A stretch of DNA of 64,000 nucleotides from Bin80 sp965220365 (GTDB taxonomy: Bacteria; Bacteroidota; Rhodothermia; Rhodothermales; Bin80), in contig OZ244823.1 of the NCBI GenBank assembly GCA_965220365.1, forward strand, positions 1,674,001-1,738,000. Reading direction: 5' to 3'. The notes below the pieces were generated by a model. The model had not been told where the DNA came from, did no database searches, and worked only from the letters and a program-made list of their open reading frames with translations. This document shows positions 35,951 to 45,176 of this stretch, one piece after another; the first letter of the stretch is position 1; each line of letters starts with the position of its first letter. The position numbers were made by a program, and so were the translations under genes.

Positions 35951-37176
35951 CCCTTTGGTTCACAGAATTGAGGCAAAGCCCCCAGATACCCCCCGCTGAG
36001 GAGGGTCAATTTATCCCCAAAATATCCTAAATTGGTGGGGAATATCGTATATTGGAGAAACCAGAAAGGGGGGAAGTTCAGCTATGCCATCTACAACTGC
36101 AGGGTTTTCGATACCAGCTAATGCGGTGATGGTTGGGAGAAGGTCGTCTGTCGTGCCCGGTTGATCCATAGTCGGGGGCATATCCTGGAGCCCCCGAATA
36201 ATCAGTGGAATACGGAGTCCACCCTCATACAGCCAGCCCTTGCCGGCGCGAAGTGGTAGATTGGAGGTTGGAGCCCACCTGCGGTCTCTGCTCAATGTAG
36301 ATAGGCCTCCGTTATCAGAAGTGAATACGACAATTGTATTTTTTCGAAGTCCGGTTTCGTCCAATGCCTGCAGGATTTGTCCAACGCTTTCATCTACCGA
36401 GGCAATCATGGCTGCATAGGTCGCATGGTCCTGCGTTGTGCGTGTTGCACCACCGAAGAGTTCTGGTTTAAAATCCGTACGCATATCCGAAGAATGGAAG
36501 CGTTGGATATCCTGGGGTTTAGCCTGTATAGGTGTATGCACCCCGTAGTGGGAAAGTACCAGGAGGAATGGACGTTCCCTGTTAGATGTGATTACATCTA
36601 TGGCGAGGTCCGTGAGCCGGTCTGTCAAATAGGTGCTGTCTGGGTCCGTTTCAAGGTCGGGCACATTTGAAGCCGTGAAATTTACATTGGTATAAGGTAC
36701 GAAGTAGGATCCGGGTTGTCCCGCATCATTGGATGCAAGTACTGTTTCAAACCCCTGATATTCAGGCCTGAAACCTTCGGTACCCAGATGCCATTTACCA
36801 ATGTAGGCGGTGTTGTAGCCAGCTCCCTGGAAAATGTCTCCCATGGTCATCTCTTCCAGCGGAAGTGCATGCCGATACTCGGCCTGGAGAAGCCGGTCGT
36901 TTGCCATCCCGCCGATCCAGTTTGTAATCTGGAGTCGCGCTGGATGCTTGCCAGTCATAATGCTAGCACGTGTCGGAGAGCAGACAGGGCTAGATGCATA
37001 AAATTGAGTAAAACGAGACCCTTCGGTCGCCAAACGATCTATATTAGGGGTCTGATAAAAGGTGCTCCCGTATACGCCGGTATCCTTCCATCCCAAATCG
37101 TCAACCAGGATGACCACCACATTGGGCGGGGTTGCTTCGCATGCAGTCAAAAAAAGGAGCAAAAGACAAAATCGCT

Positions 37177-39852
37177 TCAAAACGTAACAAGTAATGTTTC
37201 GGAGGTCTCAAGTGTCGTTGGTTGGACACCGGTCAGGGATGTTTGGTGGGAAGCCTGATCCCCAAGAATAACGGTATAAGAACTGTTCACATCAAAGACC
37301 TTCGCTTGAAACGGCAGGGTTGCAAGGCGGATTGTGTAGACAGTGTCCATGCTGCTTTCGTCAACCAGTGTCAGTACGGGTTCTGCGAGTCCCGTTACAT
37401 CAATAGGAGGTAAATATCCGGCTGCTTCTCGGCCATAATTGCTTTCCTGCGCGACCGTAACCGGCCAGCCAGGATACTGATAAGCATCTTCATCGGATGG
37501 GTGAATCCAGCGAGGCCATGCTTCGGCGGTAATCGTGCGAGAGTCACGGTTGAATCGGATAATCCCGTAACCAGGAACACGGTCGTAGAGTGCCTCTGGA
37601 GTGCGTCCGCTTCGGACCGGATTAGCAACCGCGTGTACGGTCATGCGATTCCCGAAGCCGTCAAGGTGCTCACCCGTATAGGGAGGAGCATCCGGTTTGC
37701 GATTAGCTCCAGGGTTCGGCGGGAACCAGCGTCGGGGCCATACATTCGCAATCGCGGGAGAGATAAAGGCATTCGGGCCATCCCCAAACTCATCAATCCC
37801 GTACTGCACAAAGCTGCCAAGGTGTTGATCTCCTGCTACGTGAAAGGCGAATCCCTTGCGGATTGCCTTCAAGGCGCGATTGCGCCCACTTTGTGGCCAC
37901 CCGTTTGAATCCATGTCTGTCCCCAAATGGTCATCATGAATGTATTCTCCGGGTTCGGCATACCGCATTTGTGGAACGACCCGATCATCAAAAGATCCGC
38001 TGGGAAGTGTGGCAAGATTACTGAAGAGTGTCTGGGAGAGCATGACTTTCATCCAGACATCGTCAGGATATTCATGCGACCATTGGTTTAGGAATTTAAG
38101 CTGCCGAGGTCCTAAGAGATGTGCTTCAGTGACTGTAGTTGCATCATAATCACGATTCTCCGGCCAGCCATTGCGTACTTGGGCTTCTGGAAGAACAAGT
38201 CGGGGAGCAGATTTCCACATCCGATCTGCAACAATTGCAAAGCTGAGATCACCATAGGTCAAATCCGTGTAATACACACTGATATTCTGCTCAATTGGTG
38301 TTGGATCAAAGGGGTCGGGCAGGTGAGACACCTGTGTATTATGGACCATGTTCACAAAGTGGGCATCCATGATATAGCCACCATTATCGGACTGGGGCCG
38401 CCAGGGCCCGTCTGCTTTCTTACCCCCATGTCCCCATATATTCCCATGGTATACATCATGATCATCTGGGATGGTAATGCTTGGGCGGTCCCGCATTAAG
38501 TCTCTGAATGACCAGATAAACCGGTACCAGTGGTAGTGATAGTCCAGGACTGCCTTATCCAGAGGGGTTCGGATAATCCCCGCGAGGCCGCCTTCATAAA
38601 TCTGATCTCCGGCAAAGAAGAGTAAGTCAGGATCATGCGCAGCTAAAGAAGTGGTGAGTTCGTTGTGTGGATACCAGATCGTACTGTGGTTCCATACCAG
38701 ATCACGGCCTTTGGAAATATGCTGACAGTTCAGCGAGGCCAGAATGAACTCCTGATCCTCAATTTTTGGTGCACGTATCGTACCGGTATAGTATGCAGTC
38801 TCCGTTCCGCTTGCAGTTTGTAAATCATAGGTCAGCCGGTAAGGGGTGTCTGTGCTTGCATGGAAGTCATCTACGCGGAGTGTAGAAGTGTAGCTGTCTG
38901 GAACAATGGTTGCTGTTGCCGAAGGGGTCCATGTCCCGTCAAGCATCAGATCCAGTCCGACTGCAGGGGTATCCATTTCCGAAAGAGGCGGCATTTGCGC
39001 GGTCATCTTTAGCGTGCCTTCACTCACGGTGTACTGAGATGACAGAATCGGGCCAAAGCTCCGGTTCTCATCGTGTACAAACTTTGAGCCCCCAATCATC
39101 CAGTCATTGAACCAGTAGCCCTGGCCTTCCATGAGGGGACTGTTATGGCTTACGAGCGCGACATTGCCGACAAAATAATGGTTCGGCAATCCGGTATATC
39201 GAGCTTCAGACAACTGCTCATTGGTTTCTGGGTCCGAGGCGGCAACCAGAAGATCAAACGTATCTCCAGATGGTTGGGCCTGGATATCCAGTTTAACAGA
39301 ACTCCCGGCGGGAACGATACCTGTAGACCATTCAGCCTCAATGAGCGGCCATGCTTCAATGGAAATATCAGCTCGCGGGCCTTTGGGGGCATCGGCACTG
39401 GTATTTGAGCGGGCAATGATTTCTCCTTGGCCGTCGATTCCCACAATTAACCCTCCATCCTCACCGGGCCAGTGATGAACGAGGCTTGAGATTCGCCAGT
39501 CTATATTCGGGTCTCCGGCACCGAGTAGAAAACCAGACCATGTATTTGCATGGATGCTGTCCACAGGATTTAATGCACCGGTTTGCACCGACATTCTGAA
39601 CTCGCCTGCCTGTTCCCCCAAATAATGGGTAAGAAGGTGCAGCGTCCGCATTGGTTTGGCGCTCCTTCCCTCAATGCATTCAATCCGGTCGTTGGCATAG
39701 TGCCAATCCATCAGGCGGTTGGCATAAAAATCTGCTCCGATCCAGACGCGTTTGATGTCATTTGGTAGAGAACCCGTCACATTCATCGACGGTGAAGAGC
39801 AGCTGGACACAAGAAATCCAGCGACAAGAACCGCTATGGTAGGTCGAAGCAT
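37177..39852 (-). CDS. PhoD-like phosphodiesterase/alkaline phosphatase D lipoprotein
   Basis: 891 aa from ATG 39852 (MLRPTIAVLVAGFLVSSCSS, lipobox Cys); a frame from 39891 exists. The N-terminal 330 residues hold beta-rich domains, including a LamG/jellyroll-like region. The catalytic PhoD-like metallophosphatase has FILASLNCQHISKGRDLVWN, LLFFAGDQIYEGG, SITIPDDHDVYHGNIWG and FHVAGDQHLGSF, the metal-binding set. C-terminal beta domain. Acts in the periplasm or at the surface on phosphoesters. Translationally coupled (ATGA) to the sulfatase downstream, suggesting joint use of sulfated or phosphorylated organic matter. Confidence 0.88.
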   Translation of the reverse strand: MLRPTIAVLVAGFLVSSCSSPSMNVTGSLPNDIKRVWIGADFYANRLMDWHYANDRIECIEGRSAKPMRTLHLLTHYLGEQAGEFRMSVQTGALNPVDSIHANTWSGFLLGAGDPNIDWRISSLVHHWPGEDGGLIVGIDGQGEIIARSNTSADAPKGPRADISIEAWPLIEAEWSTGIVPAGSSVKLDIQAQPSGDTFDLLVAASDPETNEQLSEARYTGLPNHYFVGNVALVSHNSPLMEGQGYWFNDWMIGGSKFVHDENRSFGPILSSQYTVSEGTLKMTAQMPPLSEMDTPAVGLDLMLDGTWTPSATATIVPDSYTSTLRVDDFHASTDTPYRLTYDLQTASGTETAYYTGTIRAPKIEDQEFILASLNCQHISKGRDLVWNHSTIWYPHNELTTSLAAHDPDLLFFAGDQIYEGGLAGIIRTPLDKAVLDYHYHWYRFIWSFRDLMRDRPSITIPDDHDVYHGNIWGHGGKKADGPWRPQSDNGGYIMDAHFVNMVHNTQVSHLPDPFDPTPIEQNISVYYTDLTYGDLSFAIVADRMWKSAPRLVLPEAQVRNGWPENRDYDATTVTEAHLLGPRQLKFLNQWSHEYPDDVWMKVMLSQTLFSNLATLPSGSFDDRVVPQMRYAEPGEYIHDDHLGTDMDSNGWPQSGRNRALKAIRKGFAFHVAGDQHLGSFVQYGIDEFGDGPNAFISPAIANVWPRRWFPPNPGANRKPDAPPYTGEHLDGFGNRMTVHAVANPVRSGRTPEALYDRVPGYGIIRFNRDSRTITAEAWPRWIHPSDEDAYQYPGWPVTVAQESNYGREAAGYLPPIDVTGLAEPVLTLVDESSMDTVYTIRLATLPFQAKVFDVNSSYTVILGDQASHQTSLTGVQPTTLETSETLLVTF

Positions 39853-39877
39853 CGCAGTAGAACCAGTTTCTGTAAAA

Positions 39878-40321
39878 CTATACGTTATCATTCCTTCGAT
39901 CTTTGTCTCTGTTCAACAAGTCTCGCAGTGTTAAAGCTAGAACTCCCCCAAATCCAAGCGGAATTGACAGCCAAGCCGGACCAAATAGAATCGCCGCTAC
40001 AGCAGTAGCAATCATAGACAAAGACACGATCGTAGAAGCCATCAATCTATGTCTGGTGATGGTTGTCTCTTTCTCAAGTGCATCACTCTCCAGTGAGAGG
40101 CCTTTTTCTGCAAGGCCAATAATTCGATCAGCTGCACCGGGTTGCATTTTCTCGTACTCGGCCAGTTCGGATGGGGGAGGTAATAGCTCTCTGAGTGACA
40201 TAACGTCTTGCATATTGGTAACATGCCTCACAATTTTCGAAGGTGTGTCTGGCTTCAGCCAGTACATGAGGTCAAACTCCTTTTCTGTGGATGTCATTAC
40301 TTTGTAGTCTTCTTCGGGCAT
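39878..40321 (-). CDS. DUF2335 membrane protein
   Basis: A protein of 147 aa. The DUF2335 signature LLPPPSELAEYEKMQPGAAD with RIIGLAEKGLSLE lies at about residues 46-78. Two membrane helices follow (MASTIVSLSMIATAVAAILF and LSIPLGFGGVLALTLRDLL) and the tail is basic. Family function is unknown; members are often found among accessory genes, and some are linked to toxin-like or defence loci. It ends 25 bp before the PhoD-like ATG on the same strand. 286 bp of non-coding sequence separate it from the divergent AlbA_2 operon. Confidence 0.8.
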   Translation of the reverse strand: MPEEDYKVMTSTEKEFDLMYWLKPDTPSKIVRHVTNMQDVMSLRELLPPPSELAEYEKMQPGAADRIIGLAEKGLSLESDALEKETTITRHRLMASTIVSLSMIATAVAAILFGPAWLSIPLGFGGVLALTLRDLLNRDKDRRNDNV

Positions 40322-40607
40322 TTAAGATTCTCGGAATTCATTTCGGGCTATTTTAGCCACTTGCCCAGGTATTCAGGCTTTTTGGTAAAATAGAAAAATT
40401 ATTGGCTGAAATTGCTTGCCTAATACATTGTGATACCGCGAATGTTAAACAAGAAAAGGGGATCTCTGTCCGGTAAAGAATCGAAACAAGAATGAAATGC
40501 TATTGTTGGCAGAACCGAAAGATCAAGAAAAATCGAAACAGCGATGTTGATTGTAGAGAAAATGAAGTAACCTGATCAAGTCTTCTACTGCTGAGTAGCT
40601 ATCTTAA

Positions 40608-41816
40608 ATGGAAAGTTTTACTAATTCCGAACTGGAAGATCTATTAGACGACACGGAATCTGACCGGGTTGAGAGGAAGCGTTCATTCAGGGGAGACACG
40701 CCCAAAAAAGCTCGGCAAGCCGTATGTGCTTTCGCAAATGATCTCCCAAATCACAACCAACCAGGAATCCTGTTTGTCGGCGCCGGAGACGATGGCTCTC
40801 CATCAAGAGAGCCTATCAGCGACGAGCTTTTGCGGAACTTGGCTGATATGAAAACTGACGGCAATATCCTCCCATTGCCCGCTCTTTCGGTAGAGAAACG
40901 ATCACTCAAGGGTGCAGAAATGGCAGTAGTGACGGTCATGCCTTCAGATATGCCACCGGTTAAATATGAGGGACGGATATGGGTTCGTACAGGACCGCGG
41001 CGTTCTATTGCGAATGATTAGGAAGAACGCATTCTCAATGAAAAGAGAAGAACAAGGAACTTGCCTTTCGATATCAGTCCTATTCCGACCAGCACTGTCT
41101 TAGATCTTTCAAAAACCATCTTTGAAAACGAATACCTTCCGGCCGCATTTGCCGAGGATGTATTGAAAAACAATGGGAGGACATATGAAGAACAACTGAC
41201 GTCTTGCAAGTTTACGGTATCACCTACAGACTCCACGCCTACTTTGCTCGGCTTGCTGTCCATCGGTAAAATCCCACAGGATTTCCTTCCAGGAGCTTAT
41301 ATACAATTTTTGCGTATTGACGGGAGGGAATTACACGATCCGGTAATAGATGAGGAGAATATACGTGGCGCTCTGGTTGAAATGCTGCGCCGCACTGAAA
41401 AGAAGCTGAAAGCGCATAATCGCACCGCAATAGATATTGCCTCGACGCCAGTACACACAGAAGAATCACCCTATCCACATGTGGCTCTTCAGCAAATTCT
41501 CTATAATGCCGTACTTCACAGAACTTATGAGAATACCCATGCACCGGTGCGTGTCTACTGGTTTAACGACCGTATTGAAATCAACAGTCCGGGTGGTCCT
41601 TACGGCAACGTCACACCAGAAAACTTTGGTAGTCCAGGCATTACCGATTACCGTAATTTGAATATATGTGATGTGTTAAGAACTTTTGGATTTGTCCAAG
41701 CATTTGGTCGTGGTATAGCTGTAGCAAGAAAAGCGATGGAAGAAAATGGCAATCCCGAGCCCGAATTTGAGGTCAATCAAAGTTCAGTCGTCTGTATACT
41801 GAGAGGGAAAACGTGA
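40608..41816 (+). pseudogene. Schlafen-type AlbA_2 + HATPase_c_4 protein with in-frame amber stop
   Basis: One 402-codon frame interrupted by a single TAG at 41019-41021. The first part (MESFTNSELEDLLDDTESDR) is an AlbA_2 domain: ERKRSFRGDTPKKARQAVCA, NQPGILFVGAGDDG, PPVKYEGRIWVRTGPRRSIA. After ND-stop comes EERILNEKRRTRNLPFDISP, which in this family directly follows a Gln, so a CAG to TAG change is likely. The second part ends in the HATPase_c_4 module: HVALQQILYNAVLHRTYE, INSPGGPYG, FGSPGITDYRNLNICDVL, FGFVQAFGRGIAVARKAM. First gene of a three-gene operon; its TGA overlaps the GTG of the ParA-like gene by 4 bp. Either two proteins are made or the gene is knocked out. Confidence 0.85.
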
Positions 41817-42886
41817 AAGCATCTATTCTGACATTTTTTAATAATAAGGGCGGTGTGGGGAAAACCTCAATGATCTATCACTTAGCCTGGATGTTTGCCA
41901 GCTTAGAGAAGCGAGTGGTGATTTTCGATCTAGACCCACAATCCAACCTGACAGCGGCCTTTTTAAATGATGATGAGATTGAGGTGGTCTGGGGTCAGCA
42001 GAATGAAGGTTCCACAATATACAATTGTGTTAACCCATTAGTTGGTGTTGGGGATATTACGGAACCTATACTCAAGAATATAACAACCGGCCTTCACCTT
42101 CTTCCGGGCGACATTAGATTGTCAGACTATGAGAGCGTTTTGTCGGGAGTATGGCCTGAAAGCCTGGGTGACAGTAATCTGTATCGCCCTATGCGTATAC
42201 TGAGTTCGTTCTGGCAGGTAATGCAGATGGCTGCCGACGAAGTACAGGCCGAAATTATTCTGATTGATATTGGTCCCAATCTTGGTGCAATCAACCGGTC
42301 GGCGCTCGTAGCGACAGATTATGTAGTAATACCTATGGGAGCAGATCTTTTTTCTCTGCAGGGACTGAAGAATCTTGGTCCAACGCTAAGAAAATGGGAA
42401 AACCAATGGCAGAAAAGATTAGATAACTGGGCTGAGAGCGAAGAAGCATCTTTATGGGAGAACTTTCAGTTACCCCAAGGAGAGATGCAGCCGATAGGAT
42501 ATTTGTGTCAGCAACATGGTGTAAGATTAGAGCGACCCGTAAAGGCTTATGACAAATGGGTAAAACGCATACCGAAAATCTATTGCGAATCTGTGTTAAA
42601 TGAGGATCCGAATGGTAATGGGCAGTTAGGGAGAGAGCATTGCCTAGCGACGGTAAAACATTACCGAAGTCTGATTCCCATGGCTCAAGAGCATCGCAAA
42701 CCCATATTTAACCTGACTTCGGCGGATGGAGCAATAGGTGCTCATGCAAACGCTGTACAAGATGCCAAAGAAGATTTTAAGCAATTGGCAATTAAAATTG
42801 CTTCAAAAATGGGAATAAGTGTAGAAGGTGGTGCGGAGGTGACGGAAGGTCCTATCTCAGAATTCTCATGTCTCGACTTGAACTAG
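41813..42886 (+). CDS. ParA/MinD-like P-loop ATPase
   Basis: 357 aa from GTG 41813, coupled to the preceding gene (GTGA overlap). Deviant Walker A is K12-GGVGKTS19 in LTFFNNKGGVGKTSMIYHLA; Walker A' is VVIFDLDPQSNLTAAF; Walker B is AEIILIDIGPNLGAINRSAL. The length (about 100 residues above a typical ParA) comes from an insertion after FSLQGLKNLGPTLRKWEN. No ParB gene or parS-like repeats are nearby, so plasmid partitioning is unlikely. Its partners are an AlbA_2/HATPase protein and a GIY-YIG nuclease. An ATP-dependent regulator or sensor in a defence-like module is my inference. Confidence 0.85.
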   Translation: MKASILTFFNNKGGVGKTSMIYHLAWMFASLEKRVVIFDLDPQSNLTAAFLNDDEIEVVWGQQNEGSTIYNCVNPLVGVGDITEPILKNITTGLHLLPGDIRLSDYESVLSGVWPESLGDSNLYRPMRILSSFWQVMQMAADEVQAEIILIDIGPNLGAINRSALVATDYVVIPMGADLFSLQGLKNLGPTLRKWENQWQKRLDNWAESEEASLWENFQLPQGEMQPIGYLCQQHGVRLERPVKAYDKWVKRIPKIYCESVLNEDPNGNGQLGREHCLATVKHYRSLIPMAQEHRKPIFNLTSADGAIGAHANAVQDAKEDFKQLAIKIASKMGISVEGGAEVTEGPISEFSCLDLN

Positions 42887-43443
42887 AAGACCTTATCCGG
42901 CTGAGAGATCCGGTCTGGCAGAGTGTGGTCCAGTTAAAGGGGCTTGACCGAAGACGGAAGCAGTACAAGCGTATTGGATGGGTGTATGCCGTACGGAATC
43001 CATGCCTCGTCGATCCAGTTTTCAAGGTAGGACAAACCGGTGTATCGCCGTATGACAGGATTGAGTCGCTCAGTTCCTCCACATCAATCTACCACCCCTT
43101 TGAACTTGTGTACCTCGTCCATGTCTCCGACCGGAATCATGCGGAGGAGTTCGTGCATAGCACCCTGCACAAATATCGCGTGAACCCCAACAGGGAATTC
43201 TTCGACGCCCCCATCACTCGAATTATCAAGGCATTGGATCAAGCCGCCGATATGTGGGCAATCCCAGTGGATCCATCCCCACGGTCTGGCATGATTCCGC
43301 CTTTACTGGGGAAGCGTATCATACGCTGCCCCAAGTGTAACCACGACAGCCGCGTCCCCCAGGTTTTGGTGAAGATTGAAGTGCTATGCTCCAAGTGCGG
43401 TGCAAAACACATGCTTCCTCCCCTTTTCCACGGCGCACGTTAA
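42868..43443 (+). CDS. GIY-YIG nuclease (T5orf172/MUG113-like) with C-terminal zinc ribbon
   Basis: A protein of 191 aa whose ATG overlaps the end of the ParA-like gene by 19 bp. The GIY-YIG core: G37-W-V-Y40 (first strand), VFKVGQTGVSPYDRIESL (YIG-equivalent strand and conserved Arg), HAEEFVHSTLHKYRVN and REFFDAP, which supply the catalytic Glu region. The C-terminus has two CxxC pairs (IRCPKCNHDSR and VLCSKCGAKH) forming a zinc ribbon. Likely cuts DNA. Last gene of the operon; IS-rich sequence begins some 280 bp downstream. Confidence 0.85.
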   Translation: MSRLELEDLIRLRDPVWQSVVQLKGLDRRRKQYKRIGWVYAVRNPCLVDPVFKVGQTGVSPYDRIESLSSSTSIYHPFELVYLVHVSDRNHAEEFVHSTLHKYRVNPNREFFDAPITRIIKALDQAADMWAIPVDPSPRSGMIPPLLGKRIIRCPKCNHDSRVPQVLVKIEVLCSKCGAKHMLPPLFHGAR

Positions 43444-43724
43444 ACTTGGGTTAGGGCGGCATGTCCACTTGTCCGGTTTGACAAGGTTCTGGTATAGAAA
43501 CGGATGTTCCAGATTAGGGGCGACATGCATTACTTTGTATTACATTTTGTTATATTTTTGGACAGATCATCATGGGGAAAGGAACCTTGAGCGATTTCGA
43601 CGGCTGATCAATCTGGTATACGCATGCTAGGCCATAGGCCATAATGCTTTTTTATTGAATTCGTCGGAGCTACCATAATCTTTTAGCTCGGGTTCGCGGT
43701 ATCCGCTACCGAAAAAAAACCTTA
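43444..43724. other. Gap between the GIY-YIG operon and the IS island
   Basis: No gene recognised. A tandem GGCCATA GGCCATA lies near 43632-43645. The 11-mer AACTTGGGTTA at 43442-43452 also occurs at the right end of the outer IS (48208-48218), which may be coincidence. Confidence 0.35.
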
Positions 43725-45176
43725 CCCTAAGTTCGCCATTTCACCGAAAAAACCGTCTATTTTCGCCGTATTTCTGCGGTTAAAACCTTCATTCCACCGT
43801 GCAGTTGCAGATTTTTGAGCGGGAAAGGCCAATGTAGCGATAATGTAGCGGTTTGGAACACGCGCCCACCTCCTATGTACACCCCCCCCTTCACTGACCT
43901 CGCGATCTCATGTATGTCCGCGCACAGACTCATCGCCGAAAAAACGGAACCACCCGCCAAGGATTCTCCCTCGCGGAAACCGTTCGCGTCAACGGACAAC
44001 CGCGTAGTAAAACCCTGCTCAATCTCGGCCCAGATTTTGACCTTCCAAAAGAACGATGGACCGAGTTTGCCCGGCATATTGAAGCCCGACTCAACGCCGA
44101 ACCCTGCCTGCCCTTTGAAGACGAATCGTTTGAGAAAAAAGTAGCGGATACGGTGCAGCATCTTCGGGACAAGGGGTACGATATCACCAAGAAAACCAAG
44201 AAACTGCACTTGATTGATCCGACCCAAACCACGCATTCGGATTCCCGTACCTTTGCAGGAGAGCGTGCAAGTCTGCATGCCATGGAGCAACTAAAGCTCC
44301 CAGACATTCTCGTTGACGTTGGCCTCTGCGAACGACATGCCAAGCTCGCCTGTGCCTTGATTGCCGGGCGGATGCTCTCGCCCGGCAGTGAGCGACATAC
44401 CCATGACTGGATGGCCCATACCTCCGGGATCCTGCCACTTCTCGGACTGGACCTGCCGGGGGAGCGAACTCTCTACCGATGTGCAGAAGCGCTGTATCCG
44501 CATCGGCAACAGATCATGAATCGACTCTTTGGCAAGACCAGGGAACTGCTGGATTTTGAGGAAACCATCCTATTTTATGATTTGACCAATACCTTCTACC
44601 ATGGGAAGAAGAAAGGGCAATTGCTGCGTCACGGGTACAGTAAAGAGAAGCGTCGCGATTGTCCTCTGGTCTCTTTGGCGCTGACTCTGGATGCATCTGG
44701 ATTCCCGCGCAGTGTGGAGGTCCTTCCGGGCAATGCCAGTGAACCGGCAACGCTGGCGCAGGCGATTGAGAAACTCAATGGATCCACCCCCACCATCATT
44801 ATGGATGCCGGGATTGCCACCAAGAAGAATCTTGCGTATTTGAAAGCAGAGGGGCTGGACTGGATCTGTGTGGATCGTGGGAAGGTCCCGGAGGTCCCGG
44901 CCAGCGACCCCGACCAGGAGTTGGAGACGGCCAGCAAGGTCGCGATCTCGGCATGGCGCCTACCCGTACCAGAGGAATCACCGCAGGACAAGGAATCCCA
45001 AGAGGAGTCACCGCAGGACGAGGAGCAATTCATTTATGTGCATAGCTGAACTTCCCCCCTTTCTGGTTTCTCCAATATACGATATTCCCCACCAATTTAG
45101 GATATTTTGGGGATAAATTGACCCTCCTCAGCGGGGGGTATCTGGGGGCTTTGCCTCAATTCTGTGAACCAAAGGG

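Larger units (their letters stand above)
33933..36081 (+). mobile_element. IS1634-type insertion sequence, copy 1
   Basis: 2149 bp, bounded by perfect 15-bp inverted repeats (CTGAACTTCCCCCCT inward from each end) and flanked by CTATGC at 33927-33932 and 36082-36087. Contains one transposase gene and a 26-bp palindrome upstream of it. Copy 2 at 45046-47194 has identical length and near-identical sequence, so the transposition is recent. It disrupts the sulfatase gene. Confidence 0.93.
33622..37180 (-). pseudogene. Sulfatase gene split by an IS1634-type element
   Basis: The N-terminal piece (36082-37180) is a lipoprotein (LLLLFLTACEA) with the alkaline-phosphatase-type fold: VVVILVDDLGWKDTG (metal Asp pair), VCSPTRASIMTGKHPARL (formylglycine Cys in CxPxR), GKWHLG, VFTSDNGG and LRIPLIIRG. 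The C-terminal piece (33622-33926) supplies ILYWHFPHYHGSANRPSGAV and RSGRYKVIEWFENDTAELYD. Removing 33933-36081 and one CTATGC joins them in frame as NPAVVDGIDLITAPVSER, a normal 467-aa sulfatase. The remaining product ends in IS-derived residues and is probably inactive. Its start overlaps the stop of the PhoD-like gene (ATGA), so the two formed an operon. Confidence 0.9.

Noticed and set aside
7284..41021. Possible reassignment of TAG to Gln, since two genes have TAG where Gln is expected
   Set aside because: tadA, ypdA and the DtxR-family gene end properly at TAG, so TAG is an ordinary stop here; separate nonsense mutations are simpler.
41813..42886. ParA gene as a sign of an integrated plasmid
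   Set aside because: No ParB, replication initiator or iteron-type repeats are nearby, and the gene is coupled to nuclease and AlbA_2 genes instead.
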